In this document: positions 48,801 through 61,241 of the stretch, piece after piece | Position numbering within the stretch: position 1 is the first letter of the stretch | How the letters are laid out: each line of letters starts with the position of its first letter | Origin: Paramacrobiotus metropolitanus | Taxonomy: Eukaryota; Tardigrada; Eutardigrada; Parachela; Macrobiotidae | Assembly (NCBI RefSeq): GCF_019649055.1 | Contig: NW_026570234.1 | Location: 558,001 to 622,000 of the forward strand | DNA: 64,000 bases | Direction of reading: 5' to 3' | Notes under the pieces: generated by a model | What the model was told of the DNA's origin: nothing | Databases searched by the model: none | The model's input: the letters and a program-made list of their open reading frames with translations, nothing else | Program-made: the position numbers and the translations under genes

Positions 48801-51800
48801 TTATCTAAGATATATATGGCTATAAATCTGTTCTGTAATTTTGTGCAGAGGAAGCACTGGTTATCGCGCAGCGGTTTGGACTGGATTCTAATTTGGTCTA
48901 TCAGAAGCGGTGGTTAAAAAGCCCTGTTACGAAGGAGGCCATTTCGGATTACTTGGTACAGAACAAAAACTGCTAGTTCGCAACTTACAGTTATTGTAAT
49001 TCCGATTAGGACTGTTTCTCGTTTAATGCTTGAAACTAATAATATTGCTCAATCTTCAGTGGTTCTATTCAGGTTCCTGTTTTATCGTAATTAGGTGAAA
49101 ATTTCAAACCCTTTCTGGGTATTGCGAGAATGCCTGGATCGTGTACCATCTGATCCAGATGTCGTGCGGGACTTGTTGAATGTTGGACTGCGGCTGACTA
49201 GTTTGTCCAACATCCTTGCGCTGCACCCTGAATGCTGTCCAGAAATTGTGTCAGCAGCCGCGCCGGTTTTGAAGAAATCTCGCTCGGCAAAAGCGAGGGT
49301 GAATTACGACATTGATTGTTCGCCGGAAAAAGTCGACATTTCGAAGTAAATTCTTATCCCTGATTCACATTATATTATTGTGGTCTACCATTTTTCTTGC
49401 GTATTAAAATTGATACGTAAATCACAGCTAACATTCTGTTCCGTTGTAGGCTTCATCCGGAACAGATTTCCATGATTGGTCACCGACGTCAGCTGTTGCG
49501 TTATATTGACATGCTAACAGTGTACGAAGAGATCCTGGGTGGTGGCGAGAAAGCTTTGCGGTATTTCTTAGCGACGGAATACAAAGAAATCAGGAGAGGT
49601 TCCTTTCTGGAATTGGCGTTGCACTATGCACAAAACTGTAAACCCGAAGAACTGCATACGTTGCGATTTCTGCGGTCTGATGAGTTGTTACCTTTCTGGT
49701 TGGATATTCTGTCGAATTTTCCGGAAACGTTTTCGCCAGAGAAATACCAGTTTCTTATTCCATCGACATTGTGAGTTAATGTGTTCCTTTTATATCCTTA
49801 TATCTAGCAAAAAACCGTTAACTTTTTGAAGTTCAGTTTTTGCTTACAGAAGCGGCGAAATTTTAAATCTTCCGGATAAAAATCGTCGGCCGCCGGATTG
49901 GAGCGAACAAGAGCCATTCAGTTCCGTTAATGATCAGGGAACCTTGGAGTATAACGAGAATCTCAGCAGAATGCATGGAGCTTTGCTGTATAAAGGAGAT
50001 TTCACACCACAACAACTTGGGGAGTGGCTGCGTACTCGGACCTTGGAGATCGAATCGCGGACCGGTCTGGTTGAGAATTCCCAACAGATGATTAAAATCG
50101 CTACGGCAAAAGGACTTCAGGTGCGTGTTGAAGTGTTATTTTGATGGCGACTATCATCCGGTGCATTTGAAGTTAATTCTCTTTAGGATTTTGCCACGCT
50201 TCGCAACGATTTCGAAACTTTGATTTCGCTAGTGTACGGCGCTCAGCTGCACGATATGACCTTTGAAAAACTGAAAATCTTGTCCGATGAACAAGTTTTG
50301 CGGCTGTTTGATAAAGTAAGTATGGTTAGAACAGTAAGTGGAGACCTAAATAGTAAAAATTAAAAACATACAGTATTTGAAGTTATACAGCTGTCATTGC
50401 CGTTACAGTGTGAATTGGTTTCTTTTCCATCTGTGTTACGATTGCACATCCTGCCATTTTTGAAACGATGTGAACTGAAGCGGTCAGGCGATCCTCTACG
50501 CCTTCTGCGGGATTATTTGGTCGAGATTTCATCGGCTCCGAATACTTTGGACAAATGCCTGAAAATTTTTCAGCAGTCGCTACCAAATGCAAGTTTCCAT
50601 TGGCGAGCAGTTATAGTTCTGAAGCTTGAATAACTCGTATGATGTTGTCCATTCTCCCACGATGCAGTTTCTTAATTTTTCGTGATACCATGTGAATTTT
50701 AATATTTTTTCAAATGCCCTACAGATGCCCGATCCTATCATTTCATCGGCAACTGCGTGTGTTCAGTTAGCAGTCGACTGTATTTATGCAAATTCGCGCC
50801 TGGACCAACTGGAACAAATGAAAGCCATATTGGAATGCTTGCCCAGTCAGGTCGAACAGGGCGGTAAAGGAGATGCGATAGATCCTGCATTTGAACAAGC
50901 ATCGGAACTGGAGGAATTTATTCGGTGAGTACTCGTATGTTTAGAAATGGCAGTATCTTATTCGTTTTGACTGTTATTAAGTGACAGGTATGTCAATGCA
51001 CATACGTACGTGCTTCTGACAGCACTGTATTGAATCCTCCTGTTTTGCAGCTGCATCGAGTTTTTCAGCCAGTTCGGTATTCAGCTAGGAGTGCGCAGTC
51101 TCCGAGAAATTAAGCACAACGAAGCGATGCTTTTGGACTTTCTCTCGCATTTTTTGAAAGTCACTACTCAGAAGTCGCCCGGTTTCAGTGAAAATGAATG
51201 GCGGAACATTTTTTCGCAGTACTCAAGAATTTGTACACGGTTGTTTCCTATGGGAAAAAAGGATATGATCATCGAAGTACGTGAAATGCTTGCTGGGTTT
51301 TCTAACGATAGCTGCTTTTGCGAAAGTGCATAACGGTTTTCTTGTTTTAACTGTGTTAAGGTGAAAATTTACGTTCATTCAGAATGCTCTTTATGCTTAT
51401 CTGCTGTAATTATTTTATTACAGCTATTCGCCGGAGCGTTATTGAGATCCGGAAAAGTTCCGTGTATTAAATTGGGTACAAAATTTTTGACCCTTCCCAG
51501 CGCACCAGCAGCTATGCCATTAAAATCCATAGACTCTGAGACATGGGTTGTCTCGGAACATCTGAGCCAAGTTAAAAGTATAGCACTGCTTGTAACGGTT
51601 GGCAAAGAATATTTCAACAATTCTGACAACTGGAAAGATCCTCGTCTGCAGCATGCGCGACGCTGTTTTGAACTCATCCAGGAAGTGTCCGAAGACGCCA
51701 GGCGGGAACTGAAGTTAATCGCTGCCTTGGATTTACTGCATATGTGCGGTGTCGATGCCGAGCCGCTAGATCTACGAACCAATCCCGATCGGTTTCGTTT

Positions 51801-53253
51801 TGTCCAGCAAGTACTGAATGTGAACAATACTATCTACAAGTATGTTGACCGGGTAATGGAACTAACCGATGCTCTGGAAATTAAAGAAAAAGCCAGGATA
51901 GTTGAAATGGTTGCTGGAAAAGCTTTTGACCGGAACGAGTACGCCTTTTGCCGAGATTTGTGCGAAAGACTGATGGACGAAAAACGAGAAAGCTCTTGGG
52001 AAATCTGCTTGAAGCTGGCCACTGTTGATGAATTTCCCGATACAGATTTCAAAAAAGATCTTTTTATTTTTGCTGTTGCATCTTGCCCGGCTGACAGGTT
52101 GTCCGAAGTTATGGAAAAGAAAAATCAGTTTGAAATGATGAAATTAAAGTCTGGACTTGCAGAATTTAATCCATCGGATGTGCCGCTTGATTGGATCGAT
52201 CCAATTGCGAAGCTACCGATTGATCCCTGTTGGATAGATTCCGGAATGGAAATGAAGTCTACATCGGTGGAGGAAATGTTCGTAAAGCTAAAAGGGCTAT
52301 CGACATCGATCGATTATTTGACTCAAGAAAATTTGATGAACGATGAAATTGTTGAGGTGAATCATTTTATTATCAGCTTGGTAATGGAAGTTGTAAAGTT
52401 TGATGTTTCGCTGAGTCTGCAACTGTTGGGATTCTTGAGAAGAAAAACCGGCGCGGAAGAATTTTTCGATATGGTTCCAGAAACAGCTTCTGTGACGCAT
52501 CTCGCTGCTTATTTCTACGCGTTGGAATCACAGTTGTCGTTTTCCGATGTCGGTATTCGGACACTGTTGCAAACGCATTTGAATGATGTAATAAAATCAT
52601 GTAAGTTCCTGAAAATTGTAAAGAGGTTTGTTGATTTCTGTGTGTTTTGTAGCTAGCTGACTAAAAAAACTAATTTGCATTGTGTTTTAGCTCCCAGTGC
52701 TGACAAAAATTTGGAATATGTCATGGAACTGCAAGCCGGTTACCGGAAGTATTTGTCTAAATTACAGCCGTCCACACCACAGACGAAATCGGCGTGCAAG
52801 GAAATGAGGAGGACCAGAGGTTCAGCAGCTATACAGTCTGCCTCCAAGTCCAGCAGTGCTAGTGCGAATGTAGCCGTGACTTTGAAAGGAGTAGATGAAG
52901 TAAAGTTCCGCAGCGATTCGGAGTATCGTACGAAGTCTATTTTGCGCTCCGCTGCCAGTAAGGACCCGGTCGCGGTCAAGAATGCTCTAAAATTGGCGGC
53001 TGAACATGGAATTGCGAGTTGGGAAGTCGTAGCTTCCTTTGTCAAGTTTTTATACACGCAGAGTGATTTAACGGCAGAGACGATTAACGTATTGGTCCAA
53101 GAAAATGGCGATTTGATGGCACATGTGAAAGAAAACCGACAGGACTTCATCAAATTTTCGGGACAACATATCCAGCCATTGATGGCTAATGCTGATATAT
53201 CGATTCTGGAGTCATATTACGATTTTCTGGAAAGTATTAAGAAAATGCGATGA
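45890..53253 (+). CDS. NBAS: NBAS homologue (WD40-like N terminus + Sec39 domain)
   Basis: NBAS is a subunit of the NRZ/Dsl1 tether for Golgi-to-ER vesicles and is linked to nonsense-mediated decay. About eighteen exons were read. The N terminus NGILYEVVVSAEWPS matches the ILYDLLVNTEW segment of human NBAS. WD-like segments follow (YLRKIAWSPDGKFVALVQSD; VLTLLNGSMRLYGI; IKMALNQSEDALVTLFASG; DVEWWSDSVIILCQANGAVS). Sec39-type helical repeats follow (VLRECLDRVPSDPDVVRDLL; LLRYIDMLTVYEEILGGGEK; LDILSNFPETFSPEKYQFLI; QHARRCFELIQEVSED). The largest exon spans about 51424-52603. The stop at 53253 falls where human NBAS still has roughly 500 residues to go. By my tally the protein has about 1,600-1,700 residues against 2,371 in human. 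Exon edges in 46250-47330 are approximate. Confidence 0.85.
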
Positions 53254-53881
53254 GGTGATGCTTTGTTAAGGACATTGGCGCAATGGAGGTGGAATTAAGT
53301 TTGGATAATGAAGTTTTAGAAATTTTATGTCGTTGCTCATTTTTCTAGCGAAAGAGGTTAATATAAATGTTCGTTTGGAATACAGTTTATTATTTGCGCT
53401 TGTTGACAATTTTGGTTGGATTTCGCAAACATGAATGTCGTTAGGCTCGGTACCGGAAAACTGCCGGTAGTGTACCAGCAGTAATTAAAGGAATGACGAA
53501 TACATTTCGTCCCTGACATTGATGTTTTTTATGACACCTAGCAAAACTATTTCCCACCAGACAGATGCCGTATACAGGCTTAAAAAGATCATACACTACT
53601 CTCTGTCAAGGTAAAATATTGACACATGAAAAATAATCCATTGGCCAGCACATGAACAGCTTAAGCTAGTTCGACAGATCATGCAAACAAGCAAATATTA
53701 TTTCGTGCGGCTGAATTTGCCGCAAACGCTTGCCATGAAGTAGCCCACCGGTTACAACTTACACAGATCCAGAGGCTTTCGCAAATAAAACAGACGGTAA
53801 GTAAATGTGCTGTCATGGAAGCGGACAACAAGTTCTGTATTTTTATGAGCGCCTTCTGAAATTCTAACAACCATCTTAAAA
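53254..53881. other. Spacer between NBAS-like and Ly6 genes
   Basis: This short AT-rich stretch should contain the NBAS 3' UTR and the Ly6 promoter. No feature beyond random open frames is seen. Confidence 0.5.
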
Positions 53882-54835
53882 ATGGCTTTGGTGATTCTCT
53901 TCCAGATTACGACAGTCTTATTATATGCTACCAGATCAGGTAAGTGATTGCAAGATTATGAACACAAAGATACTAACAGTAAGGGCTTGTACTTCCTGCA
54001 CCTGTAAAGTCTGAGAATTTTAAGCGTATTTTATGGTATGCTGTTCCAGTTTCGCTGAGCCATGGCCAGGCCATGTATAAATTAAAGTCTAGCACCGTAT
54101 CAGAAAGTACTGGTACATTATACTATGAATTGCATGCCACATACTTCTCACTTGCAAATTTATTAACTAATAACATTATAACCATTACAATTTGGTTCTA
54201 GCTGGAGCAATTTCTTGTTATATCTGCGATTACACTGCCGCAGATACTTGCGAATACGAATCGGAATATCGATTAGTCGACTGTTCTGAATTTTGGGCCG
54301 ATAGCAGGTATTGCTTGACCTTTAACGGGACCAGGAAATCAGTAGCACGGGACACCGACAAAGTGACAATCTCTACAGGTAGTGAAATAATATTCGTAAA
54401 ATACAGGATGGTTTCGCAAAACTTCAATTCAACGTTGCGCAGTTTGTCCTACGATATTCGGTATTGTTACTTTTTTAGAAATAGAGAGTATAAATGAGCC
54501 AACGTAAAAATGAGCCGGTAAATTCGAAAACGCAGGTAAATACAGACTATTATACAGTATGTAAAGTTGTAAACTGTACAGGACTACATCGAGCGTGTCA
54601 GCGGGAAGCGGATGTGGAGATTTATGGACTTTACGATGTGGAGCCGGGCTGCCGAACGCTTCATGTACTGAACCAGAACAGTAGTCTGTACAGCAATTTT
54701 TTCTATGATGGAAGTTTATGTCTTTGCGAAGAAGATGGATGCAACAGCGGTTCAAAAATGTTTGGCGGTTATCTTTCAAATTTTATCTGGTCGACTGCAT
54801 TACTGGCTTATTTATCAGCCTTTGCACGCCTGTGA
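53882..54835 (+). CDS. Ly6/three-finger (Quiver/Sleepless-like) GPI-anchored protein
   Basis: Three exons (53882-53939, 54202-54378, 54558-54835) close exactly to 170 residues. Signal peptide MALVILFQITTVLLYATRS is followed by a typical first finger (AISCYICDYTAADTCE), further cysteines including YCLTFNG and VCKVVNCTG, and the closing LCLCEEDGCNSG with the Cys-Asn hallmark of the fold. A hydrophobic tail (YLSNFIWSTALLAYLSAFAR) fits a GPI-anchor signal. Arthropod relatives of this type modulate potassium channels or nicotinic receptors or act in septate junctions; which applies here is unknown. Exon 3 start was chosen at 54558 because it alone keeps phase; earlier in-frame codons (54494 onward) would need a different acceptor. 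Confidence 0.85.
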
Positions 54836-55395
54836 ATTCTATTGCGCCCATAATTTCTAACAGAAATAAATCAGCTACAATCTTACAAGTAACTGAAGCA
54901 AGTAGACCCTTCTCTACCCTATAGAAGTATGATAGGTGTTTCGAATTAACGAGCGCTCACAGTTTACATAAATTCGCGTTCGTCTGAGATTCTCCTTCAG
55001 CTGTCAGATACCGCACTTTGCACATGTGAGAACCCTGAAGTATAATTCACATTTCTTGTTTTTTTAAAAGCGCTTGCAGATCTTTCTAACATTTTCATGA
55101 TAAATTTAGTTTAAAGTACCATCTTGAGGCCGGACTCTTCTTCTTCCCGGTTATTAATACTGAATGTTCTGATAATTATATATGGATCTTTTGCTCATAT
55201 AAACGCAGGATATACGAACTTTATTCACATTCGGAATGTCACACCAGTCCCTGCTAAAATAATACCGACAGAAATATTGCTTTTAATCCGAAAAATCAAA
55301 TGTGCAAAATGAAGAATTGTTAAAGGAAAAGTAAAAAATTAAAACCTGCATCAGAACAAAACGAACGGATCAAACATGTATCGGATTGTTATTAT
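54836..55395. other. Convergent spacer between Ly6 and LST2-like genes
   Basis: It includes the Ly6 polyadenylation signal and the LST2 3' flank. A plus-strand frame of 62 codons (55124-55312) begins with TTG and contains a hydrophobic stretch, but lacks an ATG and any family match. Confidence 0.45.
54865..54870 (+). terminator. Polyadenylation signal AATAAA of the Ly6 gene
   Basis: A canonical AATAAA begins 30 bp after the Ly6 stop codon, an ordinary position for a short 3' UTR. Confidence 0.55.
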
Positions 55396-58300
55396 TCATC
55401 CGGTAGAGGCAGGAGAATTATCAGCGCCGCCAACGACTATCCCGACATTACCACCCCCGGTAGGGGCGGCGACAGCTGACGTTGATGCCGGCGATGTGTG
55501 ACCAACTTCCCGATCCCCGGGATACGGCGTCAGGCAGAACAACATGCAATGGTTGCAAACACGGACTGGACTATTAATTCCGTAATGAGGAAGTGGGACG
55601 GTATTTGAGCTGCACTGATTACAAAATATCTGCAATCACCGAGTAATTTAAAAAAAAATTCACATTGGGAAAACGATACTGCATCACCGCACACTATTAA
55701 ACCAAATGAATTATTGTTAGCAACAGTCAAGCTATTACTACCACCATAATCTAATCGCGTTACTTAACAAAAAAATTATATGAACACAAAACTAAATAAA
55801 ATACCTAAAAAGATTCAAAAATATGCTCTGTATAAAACAAATAACTACAATTCCGTAACCAACCGAGCTAGCTATAGGAGCGAAGATCGATTAGAAAATT
55901 AATGCGTTGTCGTTACCTTGCCGCAGTTGCGGCAGTGATGCCGGCGACGGACCAACGTAAAAGGCGAATCACAGGCTGTACAAGTGGCCGATTCCCTGTC
56001 AGGCACCCACGATGGAGGTTCTATTAATATCCCATTTAGCACATCCACACATAAACGAACAACAATATTGCACCGATCACTTACCTTTTGCATTTCCTGG
56101 TCGACTAGCATCCGCGTTGGAGACCAGTAAATTCTGTCGGTAATGCGAGGCTGAATGATCAGATGAGCTTGCCGGCTGTTCTTTTGCCGGTGGAGGTTCC
56201 GGTACATCTCCAGAGTGCATATCGAATACACATTTCAATATGGAACGTAAATCACTTGCGTAATTCTGGTGCAACTGGTCCGCCACACCTGCAAATGGGA
56301 TAAGCTAACGTTTTCCATAATAATATGTAAATGCCATAAAAATATATAAAATGCCACATAAACCAAACGCACACAAAAAACCACAAACATAAACAACAGT
56401 AATTTTAACAACTTTTTTCTCATCAGTATTTCCAAATATCACTGGAATTATTTCTAGAAAAGTTATTACTGAGGCATCGATGGCGGATGCCTAGACGGTG
56501 GAGGTTTGTTCATTAACTTGTTACAATAATAGTAACAATAGGCATTCAAATTCTTTCAGACTGCGTAAACTTTATCAAATTACCGCAACTGCATACTTTT
56601 CGCAACAACACCAACACCATACCCGATATGCAAACATAGAGTCGCTGAATCAGATCCGCACTGCTACGGAATTTTGTACGCATTTCGTAATGCGCTGCCA
56701 TTTCCATCTGTTGCAACATGAGTGCCAACTCCTCGTCATTCAGATTGGCGCTTCTATAACAAACGGCACAACATTTTTCCGCAAGGATCCCAATCAGCCA
56801 TGAAATCCGACATCGACTTACGGTTCTTCAAGTCGCGAAGTGCGCGCGGTATCGGGCAATGTGAAAGTCGGCACAGATGAACCCTTGGCTAAAGATGGCA
56901 AGGAGCGGCATAATTTCTCTACATAATCATGCATCACAGGAATATCATAGTCCTGAATATCACATTCATCCTCTGGAGATTCTTTCATTATCGTCGATGG
57001 CTCTTCCGCGCGGCAAAGGCACTTCTCCAGCGTGTAGAGTTCGGTACGGTTTAGGGTAACCAAAAGCTCCCTGGCAAAACGAACATGCGGTGAAAAAGTT
57101 AAACATTCAATACACAAAAACATAAATTTGATTCACTTCAAACTTCAGTTATTAGTATTCTGCATTTACCAGTTATTTTCTTTATGAAAAATAAACTGGT
57201 TGGAAATTTATAGCGTAAATTTTAAAATTTGAAGAATGAGACCAGACCAGCTCTTTCGTAATTTCATCGAAAGTAAAACACAATTTCAGAAGACCCGTGC
57301 AAACAAAGTATACAGCCGGTCAGCAACCAACGATACGCGTACGACCCACAAACTCTTGGTCCACCAACTGGCAAAACTCTTACTTGATTCTCGAGAGTAA
57401 CCGCAAAAAATGTCGAAACATTTCAGGCACTTGAAGAGGTTCTTGATCGATTTTTAGCGGACCATCTGGGTAAATCAAAAGACCGGCAACAATAGCCAGA
57501 CGTGGAATGGTAAACATGAGAGCCGGATCACAGCTCTCGATCATATCCACGCTGATGAATTTCAAGCGAATGGCGCTGCATACAACAACAGTCACGATGT
57601 AAAGATAAGCACCGAAGGTTAATGCATCGTCTCACATCTGCACCAGTTCCTCGACCAGCCAATGTACTCTTACCGTAAAGCGGTTTCCGAAAAGAGAACG
57701 ATAATATCTTGATGCAAGGCGTATTCTTTAGCACTTTTCACAGGAACCATCGCACTGACGTAACTATAAAAAACCAATGTTACATGTGACAAATTTATGC
57801 TAACCCCTAAATTATTCTTGATACTCATAATTCATATTTCATTCTATAATTTTAACTTTAAACTTTTTTGTCACAATGCGACATCACTGTATTCACACAG
57901 TGCAAAATTGTGGCAACGTGAATTTTTACCTACAGAATTACCGTTGTTATAATATATCGCGCAGCACAACCGGCATGCAAAAGATAAGCGTTTTTATGCA
58001 GTAATAAATTCATTCAATCTACCGCATCCACACACGCGGATGTCGTAGAATTTCTTCATGGAAAAACGATATTCATTCGGTATCAATTTATCAGCTGATT
58101 TACCTAATAATAAGCTGCACCAAACGTACACATTCTTAACGTTTAATTTTAATAAGCAAAGTTCTGTTGGTTTTAACGCTCGTAAAGAGTTTATTAATGT
58201 TTTTTCTTTGCAAACAAATCGTACAACACCGAAAATCTAAAGTAGCTATTCATAGTAATTCCTACTTTATATCATCAGCAGTCGTGATCAAAACGCGAAC

Positions 58301-60040
58301 AGCCATGCTAAAATTCGACGCAACATTAGTATGCGAACGCCTACGTACAACACCCATTTGCATTCTGATGCTCCATTAACTGTCTCAACCTATGCATTTC
58401 GAACGTCTTCACATTTTCAAAACTCACAATGATTTGCACTAGCGAAACATACAATTAATGTTCGAACCACAAAAGCGCAGCAATAGTGGAAGGATCGTCC
58501 GATCATGAGCAAGCGTGATCCGCCGTTTCTAACGAAATTACAAATTAGCCACGGGCAGTGCTTTCTTTAATTACCCCAGCCAATTCACCGATAAACCAGT
58601 CAATCCAGGTTTATAACATTAAAACAAAGTTAGCAGGGCCCTAAACGATTATCACAGTCCAAGCCGTTTTTATAAATCTGCCAGCGTGCGACCCCCGTCG
58701 ACAACAATGGCCCCCTCTTACCTAAGCTCAAATTCCGCAAACATATGATCGAAGACACGTAGCATGTCGATAATCCTCTCGGTGTAGTTGCACGGATCAC
58801 GTAAGCATTGTTCACGCAGGGCCACACGTAAGGCATCCAGTTGTCGGGTAACCGCTCGCGCCAGTGGCCGCATGGCGGCGCTTTCGATTTCCCGGTTGAG
58901 GATGTTGGAGCCGGCGGAAAGGCACTAAAGAGAAAAAAAATGCCGATTAAGCACCATCAGTGGAATAATTTGAGAGCGCTTCCTGTGTATTTTCTAACGT
59001 GAATGCGAAATCAGTGCCAAAAACATCAAGCACCCGGTAGCAAATAGTGTCGTCTATTTGCACAATGTTACAAACACTATATGTTTTAACATTCATCAAA
59101 AAGCGTCGGCCATGCAACTACTCTACTGCGCTAAATTGGTCCAAGGTTGACAAGGAAAGTGCAACATCGACAGGAAAGGAATGCTCACTCGAACAAAGAC
59201 GCGGGTAAACCGTTTGAGTTAGCATAAATCTAGTTAAAACAAGGAAACTCTATGGATAAACAATATTAACTTCTCAAGGAAGAATCGCCTACCAAAGTTT
59301 CGAACAAGAGAAAAACTATCGGTACACCACAGATTTTGGCAGATAAATAATAACTCTATCGGTGAAAAAATCTTAGACATAATCTCGAAAAACTGCAAGG
59401 TTAAAAAAAACTACCCATAAACTCAGATTCAAACACCAGCCACAAATTTCCATGGAAGGCTTGCCATAAGTGTGAACCGTGCTCTAGTTCTAAGATTTAC
59501 AGCCATTCACTCATGAGCAAGATTTATAAAAAAAATTGACTACCACTTATTCGAATTTCGATCCACTCCTTGGTTATACAATACCGTATATTGAACAGTA
59601 CTGGGAAATCTTAGCAATCCTCAATTCGAGTACTGACTTACCTCAGCACCAAACCATAACTGTCCAGACAGACTTTCGTGAACCACATCATCAGGGAATT
59701 TGACGCGATAATCCCGGGGAGCGCGCAGATGCGGTGGTACAGCATGGGAAACGACGCTCTCCAGCAACTGCAGCACTTTATCCTGATAACTCCGCAGCTT
59801 CGCTACCAACGCTGTACAGCGTTCCGGCTCCTTTCGTCCATCAAAACTATCCAATTCACTGGCCACCGAGTTCAGCTCTTGGTCGGCAGCATAAAACTTG
59901 GACAGGAGCGAGTCATCGCTCGTCTGCAATAAAAAGCCCATGAAAATCTCTAAGAATCCTCCTTGGAGATGCGAACAGAGAGGAATTCCTACCTTCGGCT
60001 GATAGAACCATTTTTTCACAGAATAATACGCTGAATGCAT
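55396..60040 (-). CDS. LST2: LST2/ZFYVE28-like FYVE-domain protein
   Basis: Endosomal negative regulator of EGF-receptor signalling in worm (lst-2) and human (ZFYVE28). It is assembled from about ten exons. The N-terminal conserved domain reads KKWFYQPK, then [98 protein letters not shown] and [19 protein letters not shown], all close to ZFYVE28. A short variable middle carries acidic and Pro-rich stretches ([15 protein letters not shown]). The C-terminal FYVE zinc finger has [34 protein letters not shown] and VRVCNHC, so the RRHHCR phosphoinositide-binding motif is intact. The middle is much shorter than in human. The ATG at 60040 starts the conserved exon. Regulation by monoubiquitination is known for the family but not visible here. 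Confidence 0.9.
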
Positions 60041-61241
60041 TTTTCATTAAACCAGCCAGTCATCAGATCAATTTTAGTCGACTAAAGACACTTGGGACTT
60101 TCGCACAAGGTCAGGCAAGATTGGCAAATCAGCTCGCTAATGAATGGCAAGCGAAATCGTACCCTGCGGAATTGGTCAAAACTCAAAATCACTGACTTTA
60201 TCACGCGATCTCTGTCGTCATCCGAGATAATTAGACGGAATCATAAATTAAGCATAGCCAAATGATGAAGCAGAATACAGTGATGGGCTTCCAAATAAAG
60301 TTCAGGGAAGTTTCGCGATAAGACTACGTTTAGGAAGTCCAAAGATCGGGCTCGTAAGCATGCACTCACTTGTAAGTTCTGGCAGACCCACAAACTGAAA
60401 ACACTAGACATGTGCGCTGTGCAGTCTGTCTTGAAGGCGCATCCAAGCTCGATGAGGTATTGTTGTCGAAGCGAGAAATAAAACTGAGAAAACAGAACGT
60501 AGAATACTCAGGTGAATTGTTGAATTACTACAAGTTCGTCTTATCAACTTTTTATCATTTTTGTTGCACGCAAACCAGTCATGCAGCCGTGACTGAAACA
60601 CTAGCACGAACATGTGGGTACGTCGTACAGCGCAGTAAACAACCGATGCGCTTTGAATCGTATGAACGGACAAACAGTGGGCGTTGCCAAAACATCCAGC
60701 CTTTGTGCGCTTTGTTGTGCAAATGTCCAGTCGTTTGGTCATTACGTAAACCGTTTCGCTCGATTTGATTTTGCACCACTCGAAGTGTTATGTGGCGAAA
60801 TTAAAAGAAAATTCATTATGTTCTAATAATTTAAACATTTACAAAAGTTAAAGTACTGTAACACGGCCAGCAAAATGAACATTACAGCACCGTATGTTTC
60901 TAGTCTTCTACGTTCTACGTACAGTATGTCGATGGTCGCCATTAGCGTGCTCTAATTTCGCTTTAACACGAGCACACGACTGCTTGGACAGAGATGTCTA
61001 CAGTTTTCCCATTTATTTTTTCTCACTAATTAGAAGTCGCTACTCAATAAAAAAATTCAAGAGATTTCTTCTCGCTTCTGACGTTCATTTAACATAAGAG
61101 ATTAAAATCATGTATACAGCATATTAAAACGTTGAAAACGTAGTTTGTCGTCAAGAGTTGAATATCAACTTATAAAAGCAAAAAACTGGAGAAACCCTCC
61201 TTTTTGACCATCACAAACTCTTTACGTACACATTCACGGAG
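60041..61241. other. Spacer upstream of LST2-like gene
   Basis: Overlapping frames of 66-118 codons on both strands at about 60404-60780 have no family resemblance and look like chance. The sequence should include the LST2 promoter and the 3' flank of the NPF/bMERB gene. Confidence 0.45.

Noticed and set aside
60404-60826. Frames of 66-118 codons on both strands
   Set aside because: No recognisable content, and frames on both strands overlap completely; treated as chance.
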